Assembly (NCBI GenBank): GCA_028691515.1
Contig: JAQUZE010000002.1
Location: forward strand, 22,743-86,742
Length of the DNA: 64,000 nt
Direction: 5' to 3'
Source of the DNA: Bacilli bacterium
GTDB taxonomy: Bacteria; Bacillota_I; Bacilli_A; ML615J-28; CAG-698
Under the pieces are notes generated by a model, which was not told the DNA's origin, did no database searches, and worked only from the letters and a program-made list of their open reading frames with translations. A program made the position numbers and the translations under genes. Below are positions 51,998 to 61,962 of this stretch, in pieces (position 1 is the stretch's first letter; each line of letters opens with the position of its first letter).

Positions 51998-53197
51998 ATG
52001 AAAAAAACTTATAATGTATTTTTGATTTTAATATTAGTATTTACTCTTTTTGGTTGTGTAAATAATGAAGAGAAAGACTCATATATATATACGTTTAATT
52101 TGGGAAATGCTTTTGAAACAGTAAATAAAGTTCAGATAATTTCTAAAACGAAAGTTGAGGAAGACAAAAGGACAGAACTGTATGATGATATGGTTTTAAT
52201 TCTTGATGATTTAGATAAAAAATTTAATGTAGTAAAAAGAAGTGATAATCATATTACTGAAGTAATGCAGATAAATAATTCTGCAGGTGTAAATCCTGTG
52301 AAAGTTAGTGAAGAGGTTATATATGTAATTGAAGAAGCCATTAAGGTTGCTGATATGTCTATAGTTGATGATGTTGCTTTATTTGATCCAACTATAGCAC
52401 CTGTATGGCAAAAATGGGATTTTCCTAATTTGATTTTTTCTGTTATACAACAACCAGTTTTAAATGAATATATACCTACAACTGAAGAACTAAAGGAATT
52501 ATTAAAATTAGTTAATTATAAGAATATAGTTATTGATAAAGATAATAATACAGTCTTTTTGAAAGAAAAAAATATGGCTCTAGATTTAGGTGCTGTTGTA
52601 AAAGGATATGCAGCAGATGTAATTGAACAGTTTTTATTATCTGAGGGATTTGAAAAAGCAGTAATTGATATTGGAGCCAATATTTTATTAATGGGTAGTT
52701 ATATTGATGATAAAGGAAAAGATGCTCCTTGGAATGTATCTATACGTACACCTTTGAAAGATTTAAACGCAATGCTTCCAACTAATAGTGATGTGCTTAC
52801 GATAGGATCTTTAAAGGTTATTAACAAAACTGTTGTTACTAGTGGTATTTATGAAAAATTTATTCGAACTGAAGATGGTATTGACTATCATCATATTTTA
52901 GATCCGAGAACGGGGTATTCAATTGAAAATCATGTTGTATCTGTTTCTATAGTTACTGATCTTTCTATTAAGGGTGATGCATATAGTACAGCATTATTTT
53001 CTTTAGGTTTAGAAGAAGGAATAAAGTTTGTAAATAATAATGATAATATTGAATGTATTTATGTAGTTAGTCAAAAAAACGAAGAAAATAAAACAGAATA
53101 TTTAGTATATGTTTCTGATGGTTTAGCAGATTCTTTTGAATTTAATAAAGCAACTGAAAGACTTCGTATTAAATATATGGGAATATTGGAGGACTAA
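51998..53197 (+). CDS. apbE: FAD:protein FMN transferase lipoprotein
   Basis: A 399-residue ApbE with a lipoprotein signal (lipobox LFGC near residue 20), so it acts outside the membrane. Family signatures are FDPTIAPVWQKW, DLGAVVKGYAADVI, IDIGANILLMG, HHILDPRTGYS and a final KGDAYSTALFSLG. It attaches FMN from FAD to Thr or Ser of target proteins. No target with a clear flavinylation motif was spotted in the window. The ATG at 51998 has GGAGG at proper distance. sufC starts on the very next base after its stop, so apbE leads the suf operon, an unusual arrangement. Confidence 0.92.
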   Translation: MKKTYNVFLILILVFTLFGCVNNEEKDSYIYTFNLGNAFETVNKVQIISKTKVEEDKRTELYDDMVLILDDLDKKFNVVKRSDNHITEVMQINNSAGVNPVKVSEEVIYVIEEAIKVADMSIVDDVALFDPTIAPVWQKWDFPNLIFSVIQQPVLNEYIPTTEELKELLKLVNYKNIVIDKDNNTVFLKEKNMALDLGAVVKGYAADVIEQFLLSEGFEKAVIDIGANILLMGSYIDDKGKDAPWNVSIRTPLKDLNAMLPTNSDVLTIGSLKVINKTVVTSGIYEKFIRTEDGIDYHHILDPRTGYSIENHVVSVSIVTDLSIKGDAYSTALFSLGLEEGIKFVNNNDNIECIYVVSQKNEENKTEYLVYVSDGLADSFEFNKATERLRIKYMGILED

Positions 53198-54040
53198 ATG
53201 TCAAGAGTATTAAAAATTGAGAATTTACATGTTAATGTTGATGGAGTGGAAATTTTAAAGGGAATTAATTTAGAAATTAATACTGGAGAGTTTCATGCAA
53301 TTATGGGACCCAATGGTTCAGGCAAATCTACATTGGCAAGCACTATTATGGGTCATTATAAATATGAAGTAACGCAAGGAAAAATATTACTTGATGGATT
53401 GAATGTTTTAGAAATGAGCGTTGATGAAAGAAGTAGAAATGGATTGTTTTTAGCAATGCAGTATCCTAATGAAGTTAGTGGGATTACGAATTCAGAGTTT
53501 ATTAAAACGGCAATGCAAGCTAGACTTCCTGAAGGTAAACATGTATCTTTATATAAATTTATTACTGAGTTAGAGTTATCAGTTAAAGATTTAAAAATGA
53601 ATAGTGATTTACCTCATAGATATCTAAATGAAGGATTTTCTGGTGGGGAAAGAAAGCGAAATGAAATATTACAATTAAAAATGTTGAAACCAAGTTTTGC
53701 TATTTTAGATGAAATTGATTCTGGTCTTGATGTTGATGCCTTAAAAATTGTCGGTGAAAATGTAAGTAAATTAAGAAGTCCTAATTTTGGAGGATTGATT
53801 ATTACTCATTATGAAAGATTGCTTGACTATATTAAATGTGATTATGTTCACGTTATTGTTGATGGGAAAATAATTAAAACTGGTGGACAAGAATTGATTG
53901 AAAAAATTGATACTGAAGGTTATGATTGGGTAAAAACGGAATTAGGAATTTTTGAAGAAGGTAAGAAAAAGAAAGCACGAGTAGTATTGGGCACTTGTGC
54001 TGTAAAAGAAGCTATTTCTAAAGAAGTAAAGGTTAAGTAA
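53198..54040 (+). CDS. sufC: Fe-S assembly ATPase SufC
   Basis: A 280-residue ABC-type ATPase of the SufBCD scaffold. Walker A GPNGSGKST (about 36-44), FLAMQYPNEVSGI Q-loop, EGFSGGERKRNEI signature, Walker B FAILDEIDSGLD and H-loop IITHYER are typical. It drives cluster assembly on SufB/SufD in the cytosol. The tail after EGYDWVKTELGI (about 25 residues, with KKARVVLGTCAVKE) is longer than in Bacillus SufC. It starts one base after apbE. Confidence 0.96.
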   Translation: MSRVLKIENLHVNVDGVEILKGINLEINTGEFHAIMGPNGSGKSTLASTIMGHYKYEVTQGKILLDGLNVLEMSVDERSRNGLFLAMQYPNEVSGITNSEFIKTAMQARLPEGKHVSLYKFITELELSVKDLKMNSDLPHRYLNEGFSGGERKRNEILQLKMLKPSFAILDEIDSGLDVDALKIVGENVSKLRSPNFGGLIITHYERLLDYIKCDYVHVIVDGKIIKTGGQELIEKIDTEGYDWVKTELGIFEEGKKKKARVVLGTCAVKEAISKEVKVK

Positions 54041-54042
54041 CT

Positions 54043-54921
54043 ATGGATATTATTGAATTTATAGAAAAAGATGATTTTTTTGTTATTTTTGATAATGGAT
54101 TAGTTAAAGAAAGTAATTTTATTTCTAATAATAATTTTGTAATTAGCAAAAATGGAAATTATAAAATTATATATTCTAATGTGGTTGCAAACCAAAATGT
54201 TAGTTTTAAAGTAGATAAAGGGGTAAAGGCTAATATTACTGAAATATATAGCAAATATAGTAATAATAGTAAATATAATTTATATATTGAATTATTGGAT
54301 AATGCTGTTGTTGATTTTTTAACAATAAGGTTTGTTGAAAATGAAATTAATTATACTTCAAAAGTAGTTTTAAGTGTAAATTCTATATTTAGACAAATAA
54401 ATGTTTGCAAAATTAATGAACAAACATCAGGAAAAGTTGTTGTTGAATTAAATGGTAATTTTAGCAAAGCAGATATTAAAAATATTATTTTGAATGAATC
54501 TTCCAAAAAACAAAAACATGAATTTAAGATAATGCATAATATTTCTGAAACGGAATCATATTTATTAAATTATGCTGTATGCGATAATAAATCAATTCTA
54601 TTTATTGATAATGAGGGATTTGTTTTTGAAGGTGCTGAAAAAAGCAATATGAATCAAATAACAAAGGGAATTATTCTTGATTTAGAATCAGAAATTTCTG
54701 CGAATCCAATTTTAAAGATAGATAATTATAATGTAATTGCTAATCATGGAGCTTCTATTGGAGCAATAGATGATGAAGAATTATTTTATCTTATGAGTCG
54801 TGGTTTAACAAAAGCAGATTCTGAAAAGCTTATTTTAAGTGGATACTTTACATTTGTGGTTAATGAAATTAAGGATGAAAAAATAAAAGATTATATATTA
54901 AATAATCTATTAAGGGAGTAG
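54043..54921 (+). CDS. sufD: Fe-S assembly scaffold protein SufD, short form
   Basis: A 292-residue protein. Only the C-terminal part is readily matched: ANHGASIGAIDDEELFYLMS and SRGLTKADSEKLILSGYF are the SufB/SufD family end. The N-terminal part is poorly conserved, and the whole is much shorter than the roughly 430-residue SufD of Bacillus. The beta-helix core is probably reduced. Position between sufC and sufS supports the call. A SufB-derived paralogue is excluded because a full sufB lies downstream. Confidence 0.88.
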   Translation: MDIIEFIEKDDFFVIFDNGLVKESNFISNNNFVISKNGNYKIIYSNVVANQNVSFKVDKGVKANITEIYSKYSNNSKYNLYIELLDNAVVDFLTIRFVENEINYTSKVVLSVNSIFRQINVCKINEQTSGKVVVELNGNFSKADIKNIILNESSKKQKHEFKIMHNISETESYLLNYAVCDNKSILFIDNEGFVFEGAEKSNMNQITKGIILDLESEISANPILKIDNYNVIANHGASIGAIDDEELFYLMSRGLTKADSEKLILSGYFTFVVNEIKDEKIKDYILNNLLRE

Positions 54922-54923
54922 TT

Positions 54924-56150
54924 ATGTTAGATGTAAATAAAATAAGAAAAGATTTTCCTATTTATGATAAGCATCCTAATTTAGTATATTTAGATTCAGG
55001 GGCAACTTCATTAAAACCAAAAGTTGTTTTGGATAAAATGAATGAATATTATATGGAATATGGTGTAAATATACATAGAGGGGTATATTCTTTATCTTAC
55101 AAGGCTACAAATGAATATGAAAATTCCAGAAAAAAAGTTGCTAAATTTATTAATTCTATGTTTGAAGAGGTTGTTTTTACAAAAAACACAACTGAATCTT
55201 TAAATTATGTTGCTTTAGCTTATAGTAAAAAATTTTTAAAAACAAATGATGAAATTATTATTTCTGAATTAGAGCATCATTCTTCAATTCTTCCTTGGCA
55301 ACATATTGCAAGGGAAAAGAATCTTAAACTAAAATATATTCCGCTTGATGAAGATGGAAGAGTTACTATTGAAAATTTTAATAAAGTAATATCTAAGGAC
55401 ACTAAAGTAGTTTGTTTAAATTATGTTTCTAATGTTATGGGTTATATTACTCCATTAAAAGAAATAATAAAAAAAGCTCATGAAGTAGGAGCTATTGTAA
55501 TTGTTGATGCAGCTCAAGCAGCACCACATATTAAAATTGATGTTAAGGCTTTAGATTGTGATTTTTTAGCTTTTTCTGCACATAAAATGTTAGGGCCAAC
55601 TGGTCTAGGAATTTTATATGGTAAGAAAAAAATTATGAAGAATTTAGAACCTTTGTTTTATGGAGGAGATATGATTGATGAAGTAGAAAAATATAATTCT
55701 ACTTATAAAGAACTTCCATATGGGTTAGAAGCTGGAACACCACCAATTGCGGAAATAATTGGTTTTTCTAAAGCTATTGAATATTTAGAAAATATTGGGT
55801 TTGAAAATATTAGTAAGCATATAAGTGATTTAAATCATTATGCGATTAATCAAATGAAAGAAATAGCAGATGTAAAAATATATAATGAAACTGCAGATAT
55901 GGGGATCATTGCTTTTAATGTAAAAGGTGTTCATCCGCATGATGTAGCAACTGTGTTTGATCAATATGGTGTTAATTTAAGAGCTGGGCATCATTGTGCT
56001 CAGTTAATAATTAAGTGGTTACAATGTGTTGGCACTTTAAGGGCTACTTTTTATATTTATAATAATTATAAAGATGTAGATATCTTTATTAAGGCTTTAA
56101 AAAATGCGGTTAGTTTTTTTAAGAAATTTGAAGGTGATAACGATGAATAA
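54924..56150 (+). CDS. sufS: Cysteine desulfurase SufS
   Basis: A 408-residue PLP enzyme that takes sulfur from cysteine and hands it to SufU. It opens VNKIRKDFPIYDKHPNLVYL with SGATSLKP, has the PLP Lys221 in FSAHKMLGPTG and the active Cys358 in LRAGHHCAQ, the group II form. It overlaps sufU by 8 bases (ATGAATAA). Length is normal. Confidence 0.96.
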   Translation: MLDVNKIRKDFPIYDKHPNLVYLDSGATSLKPKVVLDKMNEYYMEYGVNIHRGVYSLSYKATNEYENSRKKVAKFINSMFEEVVFTKNTTESLNYVALAYSKKFLKTNDEIIISELEHHSSILPWQHIAREKNLKLKYIPLDEDGRVTIENFNKVISKDTKVVCLNYVSNVMGYITPLKEIIKKAHEVGAIVIVDAAQAAPHIKIDVKALDCDFLAFSAHKMLGPTGLGILYGKKKIMKNLEPLFYGGDMIDEVEKYNSTYKELPYGLEAGTPPIAEIIGFSKAIEYLENIGFENISKHISDLNHYAINQMKEIADVKIYNETADMGIIAFNVKGVHPHDVATVFDQYGVNLRAGHHCAQLIIKWLQCVGTLRATFYIYNNYKDVDIFIKALKNAVSFFKKFEGDNDE

Positions 56151-56574
56151 TGATTTAAACAGTTTATATAGAACAATTATTATGGATCATTATAAAAATC
56201 CAAGACACAAGGGTTTAAAAGGATATCCGCATGTACATATTAAAAATCCTTCTTGTGGGGATGATATTACAGTTGAAGCTAAAGTTGTTAATGGAGTTGT
56301 TGAAGAAATAAATCATGTAGGAACTGGTTGCTCTATATGTTGTTCTTCAGCTTCTATTTTATCAGAATTACTTTCTGGTAAAACTGTGGAAGAAGTAAAT
56401 GAAATAATTGGTTTGTTTTATGATTTAATTCAAGGTAGAGAAATAGAAGATTTGCAAAAGTTAGAAGAAGCGTTGGTTTTTCAAGGTGTTTCTAAATTTC
56501 CAGCAAGAATTAAATGTGCAACTTTGTCTTGGAAAGCTTTAGAACAAGTTATAAATGGTGATATAGATGAATAA
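56143..56574 (+). CDS. sufU: Sulfur transfer protein SufU
   Basis: A 143-residue SufU that accepts sulfur from SufS. The three Cys are in [22 protein letters not shown] and [12 protein letters not shown], and the zinc ligand Asp is in CGDD. The insert of about 20 residues between the second and third Cys distinguishes SufU from IscU. The ATG at 56143 with AAGGTGA is favoured; an upstream ATG at 56104 lies in the sufS end. It overlaps sufB by 8 bases. Confidence 0.95.
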   Translation: MNNDLNSLYRTIIMDHYKNPRHKGLKGYPHVHIKNPSCGDDITVEAKVVNGVVEEINHVGTGCSICCSSASILSELLSGKTVEEVNEIIGLFYDLIQGREIEDLQKLEEALVFQGVSKFPARIKCATLSWKALEQVINGDIDE

Positions 56575-57976
56575 GCCTAAAAATAATGTTGATAAGATTG
56601 TTGGCGACTATAAATTTGGCTTTTCTACTACTTCAAAAGAAGTTTTTAAAACTGAAAAAGGATTAAATGCTGAAGTCGTTAATATTATTTCACAAAAAAA
56701 ACAAGAACCTGAATGGATGAATGAATTTAGGTTAAAAGCTTATGATGAGTTTGTAACTCATCCTATGCCTAAATTTGGACCAGATTTATCATTTATTGAT
56801 TTTCAAAATTATACATATTTTATTAAATCTAGTGACCAAGTTAATTCTACATGGGATGAAGTACCTGAATCTATTAAAGAAACTTTTGAAAAAATAGGAA
56901 TTCCTGAAGCGGAAAGAGCGTATTTAGCGGGAGTAACTACTCAGTTTGAATCGGAAGCTGTTTATCATAACAATTTAAAAGAGTTGGATGATATGGGAGT
57001 TTTATTTACTGATATGGATTCTGCTTTGAAAAAATATCCAGAAATAGTAAAAAAATATTTAGGAACTGTAGTCCCCTTTGATGATAATAAATTTGCTGCT
57101 TTAAATTCTGCGGTTTGGAGTGGAGGATCATTTATTTATGTACCTAAAGGTGTAAAAGTAGAAAATCCTTTGCAATCATATTTTAGAATTAATAGTGAAA
57201 GAATGGGACAATTTGAAAGGACTTTGATTATTGTTGATGAAGATGCTTCTGTGAATTATGTTGAAGGTTGTACAGCGCCAATTTATTCAAATGATTCACT
57301 TCATGCGGCGGTTGTGGAGATTGTAGTGAAAAAGGGTGGATATTGTCGTTATTCAACTGTTCAAAATTGGTCTAATAATATAGTCAATTTAGTTACTAAA
57401 CGAGCTGTTGTTGAAGAAAATGGGCATATGGAATGGATTGATGGAAATATTGGATCTGGACTTAATATGAAATATCCTGCATGTATATTAAAGGGAAGAA
57501 AAGCAAAAGGAACGTGTATTTCAATTGCTTTTGCAGGAAAAGGGCAATATCAAGATGCTGGTGCTAAAATGATACATTTAGCTCCAGATACTACGAGTAC
57601 AATTATAAGTAAATCAATTTGTCGTGGTGGAGGACAAGTAAATTATCGTGGTACTGTTAGACATGGAAAAAAGGCTTATAACGCTAGAAGTCATGTTGAG
57701 TGTGACACTATAATTTTAGATGATATATCTAAAAGTGATACTATACCTTTTAATTTTGTTCAAAATCAAAAATCGCGAATAGAGCATGAAGCATCGGTCT
57801 CTAAAATTAGTGAAGAACAGCTGTTTTATTTAATGACAAGGGGTTTAACTAAAGAACAAGCAACAGAAATGATTGTTATGGGATTTATTGAACCTTTTGC
57901 TAAGGAGTTGCCAATGGAATATGCTGTTGAATTAAATCAATTAATAAAATTAGAGATGGAAGGCTCTATTGGGTAG
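56567..57976 (+). CDS. sufB: Fe-S assembly scaffold protein SufB
   Basis: A 469-residue SufB, full length, with [60 protein letters not shown] and [20 protein letters not shown], all family hallmarks. It is the site of nascent cluster assembly with SufC and SufD. The order sufC-D-S-U-B is the Firmicutes one. The ATG is inside the sufU end. It ends 8 bases before the GH18 lipoprotein gene. Confidence 0.97.
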   Translation: MNKPKNNVDKIVGDYKFGFSTTSKEVFKTEKGLNAEVVNIISQKKQEPEWMNEFRLKAYDEFVTHPMPKFGPDLSFIDFQNYTYFIKSSDQVNSTWDEVPESIKETFEKIGIPEAERAYLAGVTTQFESEAVYHNNLKELDDMGVLFTDMDSALKKYPEIVKKYLGTVVPFDDNKFAALNSAVWSGGSFIYVPKGVKVENPLQSYFRINSERMGQFERTLIIVDEDASVNYVEGCTAPIYSNDSLHAAVVEIVVKKGGYCRYSTVQNWSNNIVNLVTKRAVVEENGHMEWIDGNIGSGLNMKYPACILKGRKAKGTCISIAFAGKGQYQDAGAKMIHLAPDTTSTIISKSICRGGGQVNYRGTVRHGKKAYNARSHVECDTIILDDISKSDTIPFNFVQNQKSRIEHEASVSKISEEQLFYLMTRGLTKEQATEMIVMGFIEPFAKELPMEYAVELNQLIKLEMEGSIG

Positions 57977-57984
57977 GAGGTTAT

Positions 57985-60753
57985 ATGAAAAAAATATTTC
58001 TAGCATTTATATTATTGGCAAGTTTGTTTTTGGTGGCTTGCAATGGAACATCTACTGGTGAGATTACTGTAAATATATATGATAGCGAATCTAATGTCGT
58101 AACTAAAGTTGTAGAGATTAGTAAAGAAAGTAATTTATTAAATTCTTTAGAAGAAACAGATGAAATATCATTTATTATTGAGGAAGGATTAATAAAATCT
58201 GTTAATGGTATAGAGGCTAAAGATAGTTATAATTGGCAAGTTTATCTTAATGATGTATTAGTTGTTAATTTAGGAGCACAAGTTATTAAAGATAAAGATA
58301 TTGTTGAATTTAAGCAAGTATATGTTGAAAAAATAACTGTTGAAGTTATTCAAAATGGACAAGAACCAACTACTTATTTAGTTCCATTAAATGGAAATTA
58401 TCTTTTATCTGATGTTTTAATATCATTTGATGAACTAAAAGTATTAATAGCTGATGATAAAGTTATTTCTGTTTTAGATGTTACTTTGCAAGAAGGAAAC
58501 TATTGGCAAATTAAGAAGAATAACGATATTGTTGATAATATTTCATCAATTAGTGTTAGTGAAGGAGATATTATTAAAATCTCAAGTTTAGAAAATGATT
58601 TTTTTAATGTAATTATCCAAAATATTAATACTGATGCTTTTAGTAAAAAAGTATATATAAATGGTTTAAATATTATTGAGACTTTAACAAATGACCAAGA
58701 TATTAAATTAATATATAATAATAACGATATTGAAAGTATTAAGAATATAAATCTTGAAGAAGATTATAAATGGGTAATATATTTAAATGAGGAAATTATT
58801 GACTCGTTAGAAAATCTTACTATTAATAATGATGATGAATTAAAATTTGTAGTTGAAGAGAATATTACAATTAATGTTGAAGTATATAATGGGGATTCAT
58901 TAATTTATGAAGCAAGTATTAACACAGATAGTCTTAATTTGCTTACTGTTTTAACAAGTGATAGTGAGTTAGCATTTAATTATCAAGAAGGTGTAATTAA
59001 ATATGTTAGAAGCATATATCCTAAAAAGAATTTTCAGTGGGAAATTTTAAGTAATGGTTCATTAATTGAAGATATTGAAAATCATATAGTTAGTGCTAAT
59101 GAAGAGGTTTCTATAAGATTAGTATATGTTCCAATTATTGTTGATTTTGAAGTTTCTTTTTCTGATGTTGAATTTAGAGTAGGCAATGTAATAGGATATA
59201 GTATTAAAATTAATTCAGGTCCAAGTTTAGGTGCTAAAGTAACATCTTCTAATACGGATGTTTTAGAAGTTAATGGTTTGAATTTATATGCAAAGGCTAG
59301 AGGAGATGTAACGTTATTAATAGAGATAGGAGATTCAAAGCAATCATTTGAGTTGTCTGTTGGTTTCAAACGTTATGAAGATATGAGCGATGAAGAATAT
59401 ATGGCGCTTTCTCCTGAAGAACAGGATCAAGTTTGGGAAGAACATTTAGCGTATCAAGCAGAGTTAAGACATTTAGAAGTTGAAAGAATTGTTGAGTTTG
59501 CAAATAATTTACCAACTGAGGTTTCGGAAGATATTGAGCTAATACTTGGAACTTTGGTTCCAAGCGTTTGGGTAAGTTGGGAATCAAACTTTCCTGGAAG
59601 TATTTCAAATACAGGAAAGGTTATGAAAAAAACTTATGACACTGTTGTTACTTTAACTTTGACTGTATGGTCAACAGAAGAAAGTGTTTCAGTTAGTAGA
59701 GAAATTTTAGTAAAGGGGTTTGATATGGAACCATTACCAACTAATAATTTAACATTTGCATATTTACCGCCGTATAATTTTCAAGGGTTTAAGGAAGAAG
59801 ATATAAAAAAAGTTGATGTAATTAATTTTGCAGCAGGAAGTATTGGAGCAAGTCATCAATTGGTTATTACAAGTACGAATGTATTTTTTGAATTACTTAA
59901 ATTAAGAGAGCAAGGATTAAAAATAGTAGTTTGTGTACAAGGAGGATCTTGGTTTAGTGATCCATATACAACAATTTTTGAAGATATGGCAATTAATCCT
60001 GAGAATAGAGCAGCATTCGTTCAATCTGTAGTTGATGCAATTGAAATGTATGATTTTGATGGTATAGATATTGACTGGGAAATTCCTGCTCCAAATAATG
60101 CTCAATATTTTACTGCTTTGGTTCGAGATTTAAGAGAAGCTTTTGATAAAATAAATCCTGAATTAATTGTTTCTGCAGCTGTTCCTAATTCAAATTTAAG
60201 TTCTAATTTTGAATATGACAAGATTGGCCAATATATGGATTATTTACATTTAATGAATTATGATCTAGGATGGAAAGAACGAACAAGCCATAATAGTGTT
60301 TTATATTCTGGAAGTAATAATACGTATTTAGATTTAAGTGTAGATAAAACTGTAAATGTATTTAAGAGTTTAGGGTTTCCTAAAGAAAAAATGGTTATAG
60401 GGTCAGCCTTTTATGGAAAAATATATAAAAATGTATTTACTAGTGGAAATGGGTTAGGAGTTAGTGTTACTGGAGCAGATAATCAAGCGAAAACAATTAA
60501 TTATCATGATGTATATAATAATTATTTAACTGTTAATCCGCAATATATTAGAAGAGATGAAATTGCGCATGCTGATTATTATTATGATAATGTTAATGGT
60601 ATTTTTATTACATATGAATCATTTAATGTTTTGAGAGAAAAAACTCAATATGTAGTTGATAATGAACTTGCAGGAATAATGTTTTGGGATTATAATCAAG
60701 ATCAAACAGGTGATTTATTGCAAGCAATATATCAAACATATCCAACTAGATAG
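57985..60753 (+). CDS. GH18 (chitinase-like) lipoprotein with four DUF4430-like repeats
   Basis: A 922-residue lipoprotein (MKKIFLAFILLASLFLVAC). Residues about 27-385 hold four copies of a DUF4430-like module, each with a pattern like YNWQVYLND and a following acidic strand. An Ig-like region (about 386-465), a charged linker (LSPEEQDQVWEEHLAYQ) and a second Ig-like domain (about 505-580, VSWESNFPGSISNTGKV) lead to a GH18 barrel (about 590-922). Its catalytic motif is DFDGIDIDWE (690-699), with Glu699 as the acid. GH18 enzymes hydrolyse chitin or peptidoglycan-like sugars. It sits at the surface. AGGAGG precedes the ATG and no terminator separates it from sufB, so it looks cotranscribed. Confidence 0.87.
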   Translation: MKKIFLAFILLASLFLVACNGTSTGEITVNIYDSESNVVTKVVEISKESNLLNSLEETDEISFIIEEGLIKSVNGIEAKDSYNWQVYLNDVLVVNLGAQVIKDKDIVEFKQVYVEKITVEVIQNGQEPTTYLVPLNGNYLLSDVLISFDELKVLIADDKVISVLDVTLQEGNYWQIKKNNDIVDNISSISVSEGDIIKISSLENDFFNVIIQNINTDAFSKKVYINGLNIIETLTNDQDIKLIYNNNDIESIKNINLEEDYKWVIYLNEEIIDSLENLTINNDDELKFVVEENITINVEVYNGDSLIYEASINTDSLNLLTVLTSDSELAFNYQEGVIKYVRSIYPKKNFQWEILSNGSLIEDIENHIVSANEEVSIRLVYVPIIVDFEVSFSDVEFRVGNVIGYSIKINSGPSLGAKVTSSNTDVLEVNGLNLYAKARGDVTLLIEIGDSKQSFELSVGFKRYEDMSDEEYMALSPEEQDQVWEEHLAYQAELRHLEVERIVEFANNLPTEVSEDIELILGTLVPSVWVSWESNFPGSISNTGKVMKKTYDTVVTLTLTVWSTEESVSVSREILVKGFDMEPLPTNNLTFAYLPPYNFQGFKEEDIKKVDVINFAAGSIGASHQLVITSTNVFFELLKLREQGLKIVVCVQGGSWFSDPYTTIFEDMAINPENRAAFVQSVVDAIEMYDFDGIDIDWEIPAPNNAQYFTALVRDLREAFDKINPELIVSAAVPNSNLSSNFEYDKIGQYMDYLHLMNYDLGWKERTSHNSVLYSGSNNTYLDLSVDKTVNVFKSLGFPKEKMVIGSAFYGKIYKNVFTSGNGLGVSVTGADNQAKTINYHDVYNNYLTVNPQYIRRDEIAHADYYYDNVNGIFITYESFNVLREKTQYVVDNELAGIMFWDYNQDQTGDLLQAIYQTYPTR

Positions 60754-60760
60754 AAATGGA

Positions 60761-60793
60761 AAAAGAAATTAGTTTATGCTAATTTCTTTTTTA
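60761..60793 (+). terminator. Intrinsic terminator of the suf-GH18 operon
   Basis: AAAAGAAATTAG (60761-60772) pairs with CTAATTTCTTTT (60779-60790) around TTTATG, followed by T residues. Confidence 0.85.
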
Positions 60794-60804
60794 ATTCTTT
60801 AATG

Positions 60805-60833
60805 TTGTAGAAGATATAAAAAAGTGATAAAAT
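60805..60833 (+). promoter_or_regulatory. Promoter of the gcv operon
   Basis: TTGTAG (60805-60810) and TAAAAT (60828-60833) are spaced by 17 bases. The leader is only about 25 bases, too short for a glycine riboswitch. Confidence 0.65.
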
Positions 60834-60864
60834 ACAATCATATAAAGAGGTGTTAGGAGGTTAT

Positions 60865-61950
60865 ATGAAGAAAACTATACTCTATGATGAACATGTAAAA
60901 AGGGGAGGAAGTATTGTTGAATTTGGTGGTTACTTAATGCCAATTCAATATCAAGGAATTCCTTTTGAGCATGATGCTGTTCGCAATAATTTGGGGGTGT
61001 TTGACTGTTCTCATATGGGAGAGATCTTAATTGAAGGTCGTGATGCTTTACTATTTGCTGACTATATTGTTACATCAAATATTGGTGAATTGAATGATAT
61101 GCGTATGCTTTATGGTTTCATCTTATATCCAGATGGTGGCATAGTTGATGATTTGATGGTTTATAAATATAATAGTGAAAAAATATTATTAGTTGTAAAT
61201 GCTGCAAATACTATCAAAGATTATAAATATATTATTAGTAAATTTCATAATATGAAGTTTAATTGTACCGTAACAAATGTTTCAGCAACAATGTCACAAT
61301 TAGCTTTACAAGGACCCAAAGCTGCTGATTATTTACAAAATCTTGTTGATATTAATTTAGATGATATGATAATGTATGATTTTTTGGAAATGAAAATTAA
61401 TAATATAATATTTCTTGTTTCAAGAAGTGGATATACTGGTGAAGATGGTTTTGAAATATATGGTTCTAATAATGATATATTAGAGTTATTTATAAAACTT
61501 GCTGATGATGGTGTTACTTTGTGTGGCCTTGGAGCAAGAGATACATTGAGATTTGAAGCTGGGCTTCCTCTCTATGGACATGAGATTAGTGAATCAATCA
61601 ATCCTCTTGAATCAGGTTTAAGTTTTGCATTAGCTTTTGAAAAAGATTTTTTTGGGAAAGATGTTTTATTGGAGATTAAAAAAAATAAATTAAAGAGAAA
61701 AGAAGTTGGCTTAGAATTAATTGGAAGAGGCATACCTAGAAATGGTTATTTGATATATAAAAATAATAAAGAGATAGGTTATGTTACTACTGGGTATATG
61801 ATTCCTAATACAAAAAACAGTTATGCAGTTGCATTAATTGATAATGCTTATTATGAAAAAAATGGAATTGTTGAAGTGTTAATTCATAATAAGCATGTAC
61901 AGGCTAGAATTAGAAGTAAGAGATTTATTACAAATAAATACAAAAAATAA
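60865..61950 (+). CDS. gcvT: Glycine cleavage system T protein (aminomethyltransferase)
   Basis: A 361-residue T protein that moves the methylene group of glycine to tetrahydrofolate and releases ammonia. YDEHVKRGGSIVEFGGYLMP, NNLGVFDCSHMGEI, SRSGYTGEDGFEIY, CGLGARDTLRFEAGLPLYGH and the C-terminal GYVTTGYMIP are characteristic. The ATG at 60865 with AGGAGG is preferred to an upstream GTG/ATG. It leads gcvT-gcvH-gcvPA-gcvPB. Confidence 0.96.
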   Translation: MKKTILYDEHVKRGGSIVEFGGYLMPIQYQGIPFEHDAVRNNLGVFDCSHMGEILIEGRDALLFADYIVTSNIGELNDMRMLYGFILYPDGGIVDDLMVYKYNSEKILLVVNAANTIKDYKYIISKFHNMKFNCTVTNVSATMSQLALQGPKAADYLQNLVDINLDDMIMYDFLEMKINNIIFLVSRSGYTGEDGFEIYGSNNDILELFIKLADDGVTLCGLGARDTLRFEAGLPLYGHEISESINPLESGLSFALAFEKDFFGKDVLLEIKKNKLKRKEVGLELIGRGIPRNGYLIYKNNKEIGYVTTGYMIPNTKNSYAVALIDNAYYEKNGIVEVLIHNKHVQARIRSKRFITNKYKK

Positions 61951-61962
61951 AAGGAGAAAAAA

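Noticed and set aside
57985-60753. Flavinylation (ApbE target) motif in the GH18 lipoprotein or other window proteins
   Set aside because: I looked for a D-x-x-S/T-G/S-A-T pattern in the exported proteins and saw none that fits, so no ApbE target is proposed.
60834-60864. Glycine riboswitch before gcvT
   Set aside because: The leader is only about 25-30 bases, far too short for the aptamer.
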